From Hepsetus odoe (taxonomy: Eukaryota; Chordata; Actinopteri; Characiformes; Hepsetidae), in contig CM029370.1 in NCBI GenBank assembly GCA_017165825.1, forward strand, positions 30,407,653 to 30,471,652: a stretch of DNA of 64,000 bases, in the 5' to 3' direction. Each line of letters opens with the position of its first letter. Within the stretch, counting starts at the first letter, position 1. Position numbers and translations under genes: made by a program. Positions 11,545 through 24,524 of the stretch are shown one piece after another. The notes beneath the pieces were generated by a model, which made no database searches, was not told where the DNA came from, and saw only the letters and a program-made list of their open reading frames with translations.

Positions 11545-12030
11545 GAGTGTGGTCCTCCCTCTCCCCCATCACTCAGTATAACTGTCCTCTCTCTCTCTGG
11601 GTGGGTAGAGTGGTCCTCCCTCTCCCCCATCATTCAGTATAACTGTCCTCTCTCTCTCTCTGGGTGGGTAGGGTGGTCCTCCCTCTCGCCCATCACTCAG
11701 TATAACTGTCCTCTCTCTCTCTGGGTGGGTAGGGCGGTCCTCCCTCTCACCCATCACTCAGTAGAACTGTCCTCTCTCTCTCTGGGTGTGTAGGGCGGTC
11801 CTCCCTCTCCCCCATCACTCAGTATAACTGTCCTCTCTCTTTCTGGGTGTGTAGGACGGTCCTCCCTCTCCCCCATCACTCAGTATAACTGTCCTCTCTC
11901 TCTCTGGGTGTGTAGGGCGGTCCTCCCTCTCCCCCATCACTCAGTAAAACTGTCCTCTCTCACTGGGTGTGTAGGGTGGTCCTCCCTCTCCCCCATCACT
12001 CAGTAAAACTGTCCTCTCTCTCTCTGAGTG
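11545..12030. repeat. minisatellite, about 60-bp unit
   Basis: Eight copies of a unit with CTCCCCCATCACTCAGTATA, ACTGTCCTCTCTCTCTCTGG and GTGGGTAGGGTGGTCCTC. Differences are mainly CT-run length and single substitutions. Confidence 0.92.
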
Positions 12031-12282
12031 TGGTTCTCTTCCTGTCTGCAGTTTTTACCTCTGTACTTCATCCACTGTCCTCCACTGCACTGCTGCCCAA
12101 AGCGCCCACTAGTGGATTCATAATTGCTTTAATTATGTCTTCGTTTCTATTCTCTTTTATCTTAAAAGCTTTGTAATTTGTGTTTGTAAAGCACTTTGAA
12201 TGACTGGAGTGTATGAAAGGTGCTGTAGGAATAAACTTCCCACAGCTGAGACTCTTTTTCAATCTCTTTCTCCTTATCGAAA

Positions 12283-12515
12283 AAGTGAAAGTGACTACCC
12301 TTGTCACTGTGAAACGCAGCACAGCACAACGAAACCTCTGCATTTCACCCATACACACACGTGCAACAGGGGGCAGCTATTGAAAGCACCCAGGGAGCAG
12401 TGATGAGGACGGTACCTTGCTCAAGGGTACCTCAGGGCAACCTACTGGTAAAGGGTTTTAACCCACAATCTTCTGATTCTGGGGCCAACTCCCTCACCCC
12501 TAGCCCACCGCTAAA
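12283..12515 (-). mobile_element. SINE family A, full length
   Basis: Minus-strand copy from AAAGTGAAAGTGACTACCC to the head CACCGCTAAACC. It is among the better preserved copies. Confidence 0.8.
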
Positions 12516-13199
12516 CCAAAAACCACTGAGTGAGATCTCGGCAGTGAATCTGCCTCCAATCATCTGCTCACCGGCCCTCATGAGTCAGAGCTGCTTTGGA
12601 GTCAGATCTTTGGATGAAGGCGGCCGTTTTTTGGAGCAAATCAATTCCATATTTATCCAGTCCTTACCTGGCCTGGTTGCCAAGACAACAGAGACCTCAG
12701 AGCTAACATCAGGTGTGGTAGGTTTGGAGCGTGGGTGATGTAAGAAGTTGGATTCAAGTCAGAATCCATATGGATCACTCTTAACTTGAAACTTGAAACT
12801 TGAGCTGCTGCCTCTAAAACTGACTCAGGATGTGCTGAGTGGACTTGCTCCAACATGCATGATGCTCCACGTTAAAGTAATAGCTCAGGAGAACCTTCAC
12901 TCCTGAGCTGTGGAATAAAGGACAGTGGCTGAAGTACATCAAAGGTAAAAACTGCAGTGACCAAGCAGGAGAGACCAGTTTCTCTGAACTGGTACACAAA
13001 CCAAAAATAATTTATTAATGAAAATGACATCAGATAAAGCCAGTTCCACTTTCAGATGTTCAAGAACTGGTTCAGAACCCATGAAAATATCTTGATCTGC
13101 AAGAAAAGATCATCTAAATGTAGCCTCACCACAATTCTTAATGCAACCAAATATGGATAAAAAAAGCAACACAGGATGTGGCCCTGTGGGAGAGTCTGA

Positions 13200-13870
13200 A
13201 GCCCGAGCGACCAGGCCAGGGTTTAAACGAGTAAAGCCTGGCTGAACCCATTGGCTCGGTCATGCTGGACAATCCGGTCCCTGTGTGTTTTCAGTTCCGG
13301 TCCGGACATCTGATGTATCAAAAAATAAGAATGTAACATTAAGAAATAAGTGTCATACCTGGTAAAGCTGTAATGGATTTGTGCTTTTTTACCTTCTTCT
13401 CAAAAGTATCAGTGAGTAAAGTTAACTCCTCTTTTTGTTTGGGGCAGTGGTGGTCCAGTAGTTAGGGAGTTGGCCCCAGGATCAGAAGGTCATGAGATCA
13501 AATCCCAGACCAGTAGGGTGCCCTGAAGTACCCTTGAATGAGGTACAGTCCCCTTCACTGCTCCCCGGATGTTTTCACCCTGCTGGACATGTGTGAGTAA
13601 AATACAGAGGTGTGATTTTGTTGTGTTTCACTGTGTGCTGTGTTTCACGATGACAGGAATAGTCACTTTCACTTTATTTCAATACTATTTTTATTTGGGT
13701 GCAGTCTCTGTATCTGAGCAGTTTCAGAGACAAGCAGTGTGGAATCATCTCCACAGAGAAAACAACAGGCAACTGACGTCCAAAAAAGAGCTTCAGGACG
13801 TCCTTCAAGAAGCCTGGAGCTTTGGGATGGTTCTTCTTGAAGGAAGAAGCCTGGAGAACCGTTCCTGAAA
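13200..13870. repeat. tandem duplication, copy 1 (with SINE insert)
   Basis: Shares GTAAAGC/TCTGGCTGAACCCA, CCTGGTAAAGCTG.AATGG and CTGAGCAGTTT.AGA with 14025-14820. A SINE (13441-13675) is inserted in this copy only. Confidence 0.65.
13441..13675 (+). mobile_element. SINE family A
   Basis: GGGGCAGTGGTGGTCCAGTA head, CCCAGACCAGTAGGGTGCCC and an end at AGTCACTTTCACTTT. The paralogous site near 14360 is empty. Confidence 0.85.
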
Positions 13871-14024
13871 CCGACTTACAGAAACAAGCTTGACTAAGAC
13901 TCGCCTAACGACTTGCTGGAGGACAGTTCTCTTCCTAAAGGAGAAAGTTTTGTCTTTCACTTTCAGGACAGTCCCTGTACCTGAGCAGTTTCAGAGAGCA
14001 GTGGGGAAGCCACAGTGTTGAGTA

Positions 14025-14820
14025 AAGTCTGGCTGAACCCACCTGACGTGCAGGATCTTCAGCACTTATTTATTGCGGGATTTTAAAAAATGATGGAGTT
14101 CCCCTTTAAGGCTACACACAGGCACACAGATCCAGTGTGTTCGACCTTTATTATGAAAGTTTAACCTGGAAAAAATGAGAAATCATGTTGTGTGTGATGC
14201 TTTCAGTTCCAGTCTGATGTAGGAAGAAATAAGAAACGACACATCAAAAAATAAATGTCAAACCTGGTAAAGCTGAAATGGATTTGTGCTTTTCCTGAGT
14301 ATTCTTAACTTCTTCTCAAAAGTATTAATGAGTGATGTGAGCTCCGATTTCTATTTCCACACTATTTTCACTTGGGTACTCATTTGGGTTTAATTTCATT
14401 TTGTCGGGCTGGTTCACCTTCTCGACTGCTGTGCTGTTCCTCAACTTTGCAGAACTTTATTTCATACTAAAGCTTCCAAGAAGAGGAAAATAGAGTCTAA
14501 CACACTTCCCAATTCTCCAGTTTATTCCAGGCCTCAATTCTTCCAGCGCTTCTAGTCTTGATCCCTGTGTTTCTCCATATTTCTATTCCAAAGATCCAGG
14601 AATACCTTGTATGTTTAATGGACTGTTGAGGAACAGTTCTCCAGATCTTCCTGAAGGACAGTGTTGTTGTCTCTCATGTTCAGTCCAGTCTCTGTACCTG
14701 AGCAGTTTTAGAAGCAGTGTGAGATCATCTCCACAGAGAACGGAAATCAAAAGGCGGCAATGTCAAATGAAGCGCATTGGGACGTTCTTCAAGAACCCTA
14801 AGAAGTGTTCCAGACTTAAA
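14025..14820. repeat. tandem duplication, copy 2 (empty site)
   Basis: Diverged partner of 13200-13870. A partial third copy of the CTGAGCAGTTTCAGAGA portion lies at 13960-14020. Confidence 0.65.
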
Positions 14821-15214
14821 GAAAGGAGCAAGTCTAAGAGAGTTGAGGCTGTGCTGAAGAATAACGGTGGTGGTGGTGAATATGGACTTTAAAGCTGGTT
14901 AGAATTAAACTCTCTGTTTAGACTGGAGATACATGTGTTTGTACACAAATCACTGACCTACTGTCTCACTCTCACACAGAACAGAGAGACAGGAGGGGAT
15001 CAAGACTTTTGCACAGAACTGTACATCCAGGCTGGATGTTGTTAGAAGTTCCTTAGGTTCCTCAGCAGTGGAGGCCTGGGTTTGAATCCCACTTCTGGCA
15101 GGCAGTGCTTTAATGTTATGGCTGATGGGTGTAAGTATAAGCAGCATTGTCCTTGGTTTAGTGGCGCCACCTGCTGGACAAAGCAGTATGCAGCTGCTCT
15201 GGCAGAAAAAACTC

Positions 15215-15470
15215 CCAGTTCAAATCTCTCTCATTTTCTGAGCCGCTTGTCCCGATTACAACCTGGACAGGAGGCCACAGGACAGACACACACACTCACA
15301 CCCAGGGGGACAATTTAGCATCTCCAATCCACCTGAGCTGCAGGCCCTTGGAAGATGGGAGAAAGCTGAAGTTCCTGGAGGAAACACACACAGACACGGG
15401 GACAACAGGTCCACTCCACCTGGACCGTCCCACCTGGGAGAACCTTCATGCTGTGAGGTGCATCACCCCT
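15215..15470. mobile_element. dispersed repeat (family C)
   Basis: TTTCTGAGCCGCTTGTCCCG, then GGGGGACAATTTAGCATCTC and AGATGGGAG, a repeat very common in fish genomes. Related copies are at 36880-37115 and 53882-54225. Class uncertain. Confidence 0.6.
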
Positions 15471-15534
15471 GTTCTAATCTGCTAAAGGAAAAGAAAAAAC
15501 ACATTTCAGATGAGTTCTGTCCATCTGTTGAAGC

Positions 15535-15540
15535 TTTATT
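15535..15540 (-). terminator. nid2: nid2 polyadenylation signal AATAAA
   Basis: Canonical AATAAA on the minus strand about 150 nt after the nid2 stop, in the context GACAATAAAGCTTC. It implies a short 3' UTR of roughly 170 nt. It is the first canonical signal downstream of the stop. Confidence 0.75.
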
Positions 15541-15691
15541 GTCTCTCCAGGATGTTTTCCAGTGCAGAAGGGGGGACTCTTTGTCCTCTGGTCCTGAAAG
15601 AAAACAGATTTGTGAAATAAACACTTGCTTTGGGTAGATGTGGGGAGGCGTGTTTTCTAATATTTGGCAGTGTGATGTACATGTCCCTCAC

Positions 15692-15800
15692 CTACAGACA
15701 CTGTGATGGGATGAGTGTAATTCCATACAGGTGGGATTTCTTCACTGGCAGGTAATCCGTCTGTTTACCTGTGGCTTTGTTCATTACCAGAATCCCGACC
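15692..15800 (-). CDS. nid2: nid2 exon 18 (C-terminus and stop)
   Basis: 109 nt. Acceptor TAATTTCAG|GGTC. Encodes VGILVMNKATGKQTDYLP and SHLYGITLIPSQCL then TAG (15694-15692). Only 36 codons; no six-Cys EGF follows the propeller, as expected for NID2. Confidence 0.92.
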
Positions 15801-18800
15801 CTGAAATTAAAATAATAAACCATTAACAACTAACCCACCCATTCCATCAGGCAGGACAGAGCTGAGGGGCTGAAGTTACACCCCAGTAATTCCCGCCGCT
15901 CGTCGCAGAGCACAGGATCTTTATTTTTATTGATTTCTGGTTGAATGAAGTTCTCTAAAGCTTCTCTGGATGTGGTTCTAAAAGATAATAATGAAGAGAA
16001 AATGAGTAAATATGAAAATAAGAGCAGCAAATGACAAAAGAAACAGTCTGAAGCAGTAACGTGCATAAGGCACTACATTAAAATTATTTTGATATGATTG
16101 CTGATTGGTTGCATAACTGATTCTGAGGGCTTATTGGTTAATGTTACTGGTACTGAGAGCTGATTGGCTGCAATACTTTCAATGAGAGCCGATTTACATT
16201 ACTGCAACTGAGCTGATTGGTTACTGTTACTGAGAGCTGATTGGTTAATGCTACTGATACTGTGAGCTGATTGGTTAATGTTATTGATACTGAGAGCTGA
16301 TTGGTTAACATTGTGCTGTTCTTGAGAGCTGACTAGTTAATACCTGATACTAAGAGTTGATTGGTTGTAATACTTTTAATCAGTGCTGATTGGTTTACGT
16401 TACTGCACCCGAGAGCTGATTGGTTACTGATACTGAGAGCTGATTTGCTAAGGTTACTAATACTGAGAGCTGATTGGTTAATTTTACTGATACTGAGAGC
16501 TGATTAACTAACGATACTGAGAGCTGATTAACTAACGATACTGAGAGCTGATTAACTAACGATACTGAGAGCTGATTGGTAAACATTGTGCTGTTCTTGA
16601 GAGCGGATTGGTTAATATTACTGTTACGGAGAGTCCATTGGTTGGCATTAATGTTTAAAAATAAAGTTTTGCACAGAAACTTAATAACTTCATACGGGAA
16701 GTCTATTGGGAGCCCTTCCAGTGTGAGTTCAGCTCTGAAAGGCCTTATAAAGTGGTGTCCACTCTGAACCCACCTGTCCCAGTCGGTGTAGAAGATGTGG
16801 TTGTTATAAATGGTCAGACTGAAGGGATAATCCAGCCCACTGTTGATCTCCTGTCTCTCTGTCCCGTCTGCAGAGATACACTCCAGTTTCTTGGTTCCTG
16901 TGTGTTTGGACAGCAAACAATCTTTTGATGCCGGTTGGATTTACAGATTTACTTGCTTTCTTGTTCAACTGAAGATGTATTTTATGTTATTGCTGATTCA
17001 GCAGTCCCAGATCTCTCATTTTCCATGTTTAAATATATAAATAACCACATTTTATCACTAATCTCAGTAATCTATTCTCTCTGTCACACTAGTCTGCCCT
17101 CTAGTGGTGAGTCGCGGGCGGTACAGGTGTGCCCAGTCTGTGAGCTATACGGTGGTCATTATGATGAGTAGAAGGATGGGAGTAAAACTGTCTGATTCTT
17201 TCTAAAAGGAAAAGAAACTTTTAATGATGATCATAAAGTGTTGATGCTGTAGAGCTTTTTAACTTCATCACTTGGCCGGATTTTTATTAAATGCTACTAA
17301 AATGCATCGCAGCTCTTGGTGCAAAGCGCAACTTTTCAACAATAACTGTTTTCTTAACATTTTGTCTTTGTTAACCCTTAGACGTCCCAAAGGATTTTTT
17401 TTTTTTTGCACATTCTTGCATCAAAACATTGTTTAAAGTCATTTGTTAAAAGTCTTTCGCCATGTGTAGTAAAGAGAGTCCTGATTTTTTTTTTAGAAAA
17501 TGTGATTTTATTTTCATTTAAATCAATTGTATGATAAACTGATCAAAAAAAAAGAGAAAATCCCTCATATTTTTGTGTTATGTTGACGTGAAACACATCC
17601 ACAACCTTAACATCTTCAAATAAAAAGTGAAAGTTTTAAATATACACTTTTTCAAGATCTTATTTTTTATTTTTTTCATTCTAAAACCCCACTATTGTTA
17701 ATTGAATATGTCTCTTCTTCTTTTTCTTTCGGCTTCATTCAGTCACCAAGAAATTTAAACTGAAGAACTGATGCTGCTGCGAGTCCTTCTTCTTTCGGCT
17801 GCTCCCGTTTAGGGGTCGCCACAGCGGATCAACTGTCTCCATTTCTTCCTGTCCTCTGCATCCTCCTCCTTCAAACCGACCACGTGCATGTCCTCTCACC
17901 ACGTCCATAAACCTCCTCTTTGGTCTTCCTCTTCTCCTCTCTCCTGGCAGCTCCATCTTCAACATCCTCCTCCCGATATAACCCTCGTCTCTCCTCTGCA
18001 CATGTCCAAACCAACCCAACCTTGCTTCTCTAACTTTGTCTCCAAGACGTCTAACCTGAGCTGTCCCTCTAATATACTCATTTCTAATCCTGTCCATCCT
18101 CGTTACATCCAATGAACATCTCAGCATCTTTAACTCTGATACCTCCAGCTCCGCCTCCTGTCTTTTCATCAGTGCCACCGTCTCCAACCCATATAACATA
18201 GCTGGTCTCACTACTGTCCTGTAAACCTTCCTTTTCACTCTTACTGGTCCCTGTCTGTCACAGATCACTCCAGCCACTCGCCGTTACTCTGTCCACCCCA
18301 AGTATTTAAACTCCTCCACCTTGGTCACCTCTACTCCCTCCATCCTCACCACTCATGTATTCTGTCTTTGTCCTTCTCACTTTCATTCCTCTCCTCTCTA
18401 GAGCAGATCTCCACCGCTCCAGGTTCACAATATCATCAGCAAACATCATCGTCCACGGAGACTCCTGTCTAACCTCGTCCGTCAACCTGTCCATTACTAT
18501 TGCAAACAAGAATGGGCTCAGTGCTGATCCTTGATGTAATCCAACCTCTACTTTAAATGCATCCATCGCTCCCACTGCAGATCTCACCACTGTCACACTG
18601 CCATCATACATATCCTCAACTACTCTCACATACTTCTCTGTAACACCAGACTTCCTCATACAAAACCACAACTCCTCTCTAGACACTCTGTCATCTGCTT
18701 TCTGCAAGTCCACAAAGGCACAATGCAGCTCCTTCTGACCTTCTCCATCAACACCCTCAGAGCAATCATCATATCTGTAGTGCTCTTTCTCACCATGAAA

Positions 18801-21800
18801 ACATTGCTGTTCCCTGATCCTCATCCTGCTTCCACAACTCTTTCCCAGAACTTCATGTAATTGAATATGTGTAAAATTCTATATTACGGTCAATTCTACA
18901 CACTGTAGTACCAATTGTGTCTGAAGCCTTGGCCTTGGCCTTTGGAGCAACTCCCCCAAAACTGGAGTTTGTTTTTAGTAACCACAAAGATCTCTGTCCC
19001 ATTTGCAGAACGTTCACACTGGAGGTCGTATAAGGGTTAAACTATTTGGCCTGAAGGTGCTTTGACTTTTTACTGCTGACATCACAGCAACAGGCGAAGT
19101 GGGCGGGGCCTTGGCTTATTTCCCAGCAGCGTCACTAACATTGGTGCTAATATTTAGAGGTGATGCTGTTCCTTTGAATTAGCTGGATTAGGCTTTGATG
19201 TGGCCACATTTGAACACATTAGAAACACGTTTCCTGATTTCCACTCACCTGCATCTGCCCAACACACGTGGCGTGTTACCGGGTCAAGGGTCAAAGCACT
19301 GGGCAGGTTGAGTCCATCTCCTACCAGCACTGTCCTGTGGAGGCCGTCCATAGAGGATGTCTCGATCCTGGGGGCGTCCCGGTCCCAATCCGTCCAGAAA
19401 AGAGTCCTGAAGAACAAGAACAACATCCTCCCTCACAGTGTTGGAGATGTTCCTGATCGAATGACCTACACTGAGTGTAAATAAGTGCACCCTTCATCAG
19501 AAATCACACTTAAGAACTGATCTGCAAATTTTACTGCAGTGTTTCTGCTTATTAGAAAGATACACACTCACAAAACAAACAGACAAAACATTAACTTGGC
19601 CATAACTTCACACAGGCCAGAATTTATGTCTTGTTTTTCCCCAATATTTTCAAATCCCCACTTTATTATAACAGAGCAGAGCTTTCTTCAATAAACACTA
19701 AAATAGGGAGAGTTCAGGGAAATCCACAGATCCACAATCCACAAATACACAGTTTAACTCTAAAATCATATTTTGAAATATGTAATAATATGTGCATATT
19801 TAAGTTGGTAACACCTAATTTGCATAAAAATACAAAATATGCTAAATGTCAATCAGAACTTCAGGGATTAGCTGGTAAAGATTCACTGTGATACTAAAGT
19901 TCAAAAGGCCCTCTTTAAATCTCATATTCTAATTCAAAACGTTAATAATAATATTTCTTTTCTTCCCTTTTGGCTGCTCTCGGTATGTGTCTCTACAGTG
20001 TCTTCCTGTCCTCTGCATCTTTCTTTCACACCGTCCCCCTGCATGTCCTCTCTCACCACATCCAAAAACCCCCTCTTTGTCCTTCCTCTTCTCCTCTTTC
20101 CTGGCAGCTCCATCCTTAACATCCTCCTCCTGATATACTCCTCGTCTCTCCTCTGGACACGTCCAGACCAACACAGTCTCACTTCTCTCACTTTGTCTCC
20201 AAACCTTTCAACCTGAACTGCCCCTCTAATATACTCGTTTAAACTCTTCCACCTTCACCACCTCTGCTCCCTGTGTCCTAACCACTACACTGTCCTCACT
20301 TTCATTCACATGTATGGATTCTTCTTTGACCTGCTGTCCTACTGTCTCCAGACCTCCACCTCTGCAGGGTCTCCTCAAACTGCTCCCCAATAATAATAAT
20401 ACTAAGCCAGCAAATACTCAAATTTGTTGGGCTGCTGTGTCCCTCACCTGCTGGTGCTGTCCACTGTAATGGCCCGAGGGTTGATCAAGTCAGTGTCAAA
20501 CAGAAGTCTCCGGTTATCTCCGTCCAGGTCAGCCACCTCGATCTGGTCACTTCCACTGTCCACCCAGAACAACAGCCTGTGGACAGTATCCACTGCCAGA
20601 CCCTCTGGAGTGACCACATCTGCAGCACACACACAGCAAAGACTTCAGTTTCAAGTTCTGCAAACAGAACGATCAGATACGATCATCTCATAGTGTTGTG
20701 TTTCAAAATTTTGGCACTTATATATTGTGCTGTTGCCATGGCTACAGCTTACGTCTGAGCAGATGTCTGGGTTGATTTAGTGATTTACAAGCAGCCGGGT
20801 GGAGATTTAGCTCTAAAGGGTTCCTCAGGGACAGCCTGGTTGTGTTGGAGCTAAAAACAGACCTTCATAGTCAAAACAACGAGAAATTGTTTTGGGTGGT
20901 CAATGCAGCCGAAGTCTGTTCCACTTTAATTGAGGCAGCAGCTACAGTGTTTGGTGACACCAGAGTGTTAGTTACACAATTTAAGGCAGCAGTGAAAAAT
21001 CGGAACGTGCAGCAAAGCTGTCTAAAGTGGGAAAACACGGCTTTCCATATGGTCCATTTATAGAGATTGTATGATTTTAAGCTCCAAATTCTTAAAATAT
21101 TGACTCTATGAAAGTGACAACCCTCGCCATTGCGAGGTCACAGCACAGCACACAGTGAACCACAACGAAACTGGACCTCTGCATTTAACCCATGCACTGA
21201 AACACCGTGCAGCAGTGGGCAGTTATTGAAAGCATCCGGGGAGCAGTGACGGGGACGGTACCTTACTCAAGGGTACCTCAGGTACCTGATTTTATGTTTT
21301 TTTGATTTTATGAACAATTTTTCAGCAGAAACTGGCTCCTTATAACTTCAGCGGACTGTGGGCTGAACAGGTGAATTTATAAAGGTATCATTTTAATGAC
21401 CTCACAAAAACAAAGAAGTCAATTTTTTTTACGTAGTTTCCATTTATTGGTGCAAAGAGAAAAGTGAGACCGCCTTAGATTGGATGTGTCCAGAGGAGAG
21501 ACGAGGAGTATATCGAGAGGAGGATGTTGAGGATGGAGCTGCCATGAAAGAGGAGAAGAGGAAGGACGAAGAGGAGATTTATGGACGTGGTGAGAGAGGA
21601 CATGCAGGGGGACGGTCTGAAAGAGGATTTGTATCAAATTCTAATTAAAGGAAAGCAACAAAAACACCATGATAAGGGCCCTTTAATACATGAAGAGAAG
21701 AAAGATGACCAAGAAAAAGTGTGACCAGAGTGAAGGTGTGTGTGTGTGTGTTACCTGTGTGAATGATGGTGACTGGCTCTCCTCCAAACACTAAGCTGAC

Positions 21801-24485
21801 CCTGTTAATGGAGTGCCTGGACACATCACTCCAGTACAGAGTGTTTTCCTGGCAGTCGTACTGCATCCCAACCACAACAGAGTCCTGCTGGGACAAACAC
21901 ACACATGAGCACCTGCTGTTCCTACAAATAACCATGAAATCTTTCCACCAGGAGCTCCAAAGACATGCATAATACATTGATGAAAAATAGCCCCGCTGGT
22001 CGAGGGAGAATGGAAGATGAGCTGCAAAAAGAGTCACAAGTCTCTCAAGGCTCATCCCGAGCCCGAGTCATCCCGAGCTGAGTCAAGAGTCCTTTAAGGG
22101 TGAGTCTGAACCAGATGGTGAGTGAATGTGAGTCCAGTTTTAATGAAAAAAGTTTACTCATCACTGTTGCTTCCTGATGGCTGATGAAGCTGCACAACAT
22201 TCCCAATGAAAATCGTTTTCAATAATGGACGTTTGCGAAGAAGCACTTTCTGAACTGAGGGTGTTCAGAGTGCTCCAGATGATGGCCGTTCTGAATAAAG
22301 GCTGTTCAAATTGAAAACTGAATAAAGAATCAAAACCTTTATTCATTTTGAATAAAAACGACATTCGTTCATGAACCTATTCACTCAGATCACCTTTCAT
22401 TCAGAACGAAGGCTGTTTTGAAAGAAAGGAGCTCCAAATGAAGGGTTTTCCAAGAAGAGGGTGTTCAAAATTTTAAATGTTTCAAACAAAGGGTGTTCTG
22501 GATGAAGGGTATTCTGGATGAAGGGTGTTCTGGATGAAGGGTGCTCTAGATGGAGGGTATTCTGGATCAAGGGTGCTGTAGATGAAGGGAGTTCTGGATG
22601 AATGGCTTTTTGGAAGAAGGGAGCTCTGGATCAAGGGTGTTCTGGTTGAAGGGCCTTTTGGAAGAAGGGCGTTCTGGATGATGGGTATTCTGGATGATGG
22701 GTGATCTGCATGAAAGGCGTTCTGCATGAAGGGCAGGATGAAGTATTAATGTTCTGTAAGTATATGTTCTGGATGAAGTATTTAATTAAACCCTGCAGTT
22801 CCTTCTGTATCCTGTGCTCGTTGTAGGAGACACCATGACACTGATCCTGGAACTGAGATTACCTAATACTGAATCAATATCAGATAAGGGCGAGTCTCAT
22901 CCTCGAGTCAAGTCAGCGTACAGCTCGAGTCTCTGCTTACCTGAACAGAGAGCAGCACTGAGGACTTTTCCTGAACTGGGTGAGAATCGTCCAAAGGAAC
23001 TACTCTGATTTCTGATCCCTGGGAAAAGAGAAGAGCCGGTCCTGAAGGTGAAGAGGTCACAACTGGATACAGCGACGTCTGAACCACCGGTGGGATGGTG
23101 GAGATACCTGTAGACCAGCACAGGACAGGTGTGAGACACTCTGTTTTAGAGTAACCTACCAATTCAGAACCGTCCCGTGTGTGTGATTGGAACCTGAATG
23201 TGGTAGTGGAGACGCCGTCTGATGTCTGAGACGTTGTTTTAGTTTGGAGAAGATTCTGGACTAAAATTGAACCCATTCATGGTGGAGGGGCACATAGAAA
23301 AGAGATTTAGTTCAGATGGACTATTTTACCATCATCACCGTCCCACAGAGACACTCAGAGACACGTGGAGCTTCACTGGGGGACAGAAAATTAACAGATT
23401 TGGAAAATCTCTTTCTATTTAGCACCACTGGAGAGACAATCCAAACTATTTTGAGCAAAACTGACTGGTGGTAGAAACTGATTCATTAACTCCAATTTAA
23501 TATTCACTCCATATTCTGTATATTAGTGCACAGTTTAATTAGTATATAAATAAAGATATATTCTCTTAATGTTGTGTCAGACATGCATACAATCATGCAG
23601 GATCCATACAAACTACTGAGAACCATTTTGAGTTGCTGCAGTGACATTTCAGCAGATGCAATTTTTGATCTGAGGGTGTTGATGGAGTACAGAGAAGGTC
23701 AGAAGGAGTTGCATTGTTTCTTTGTGGACATGGAGAAAGCAGATGACAGAGTGCCTAGAGAGGAGTTGTGGTTTTGTATGAGGAAGTCAGGAGATTTATG
23801 AGGGCAGTGTAACAGTGCTGAGATCTGCAGTGGGAGTGACGGATGCATTTAGAGGTTGGATTACATCAAGGATCAGCACTGAGCCCATTCTTGTTTGCAG
23901 TAGTAATGGACAGGTTGACGGATGAGGTTAGACAGGAGTCTCTGTGGACGATGATGTTTGCTGATGATATTGTGATCTGTAGTGAGAGTAGGGAGCAGCT
24001 TGAGGAGAACCTGGAGAGATGGAGATCTGCTCTGGAGAAGAGAACAGGATTAGAAATGAGTATATTAGAGGGACAGCTCAGGTTAGACGTCTTGGAGACA
24101 AAGTTAGAGATGCAAGGTTGCGTTGGTTTGGACATGTCCAGAGGAGAGACAAAGATTATATTGGAAGTAGGATGTTGAAGGTGGTGCTGTAAGGAAAGAG
24201 GAGAAGAGGAAGACCAAAGAGAAGCTTAAACGGGAGCACAAAACAAAAAGAAGGACTCGCAGCAGCTCAGTTCTTCAGTTTAAATTTCTTGGTGACTGAA
24301 TGAAGCCCTCTGTACGTTCATCATTTTCATTTTCATCAAATGATGTTCATCCTTTTGTTCCTAACACATCACCCATTCCATACCAGTATGGATATCCAGC
24401 AGGAGTTTTTCTCCAATTGAGATCTGATGTGTTTTCAAAGTGGTCCTTTAATTTTATTGACCAGTATTGAACCAGTATATTCAGA

Positions 24486-24524
<39 letters not shown>

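Noticed and set aside
13569..14892. ORFs of 93-99 codons
   Set aside because: They fall in the diverged tandem duplication and a SINE; no homology and not conserved between the two copies.
18306..18824. Functional reverse-transcriptase gene
   Set aside because: 5'-truncated and frameshifted, with the catalytic FADD present but the ORF broken; a dead retrotransposon copy.
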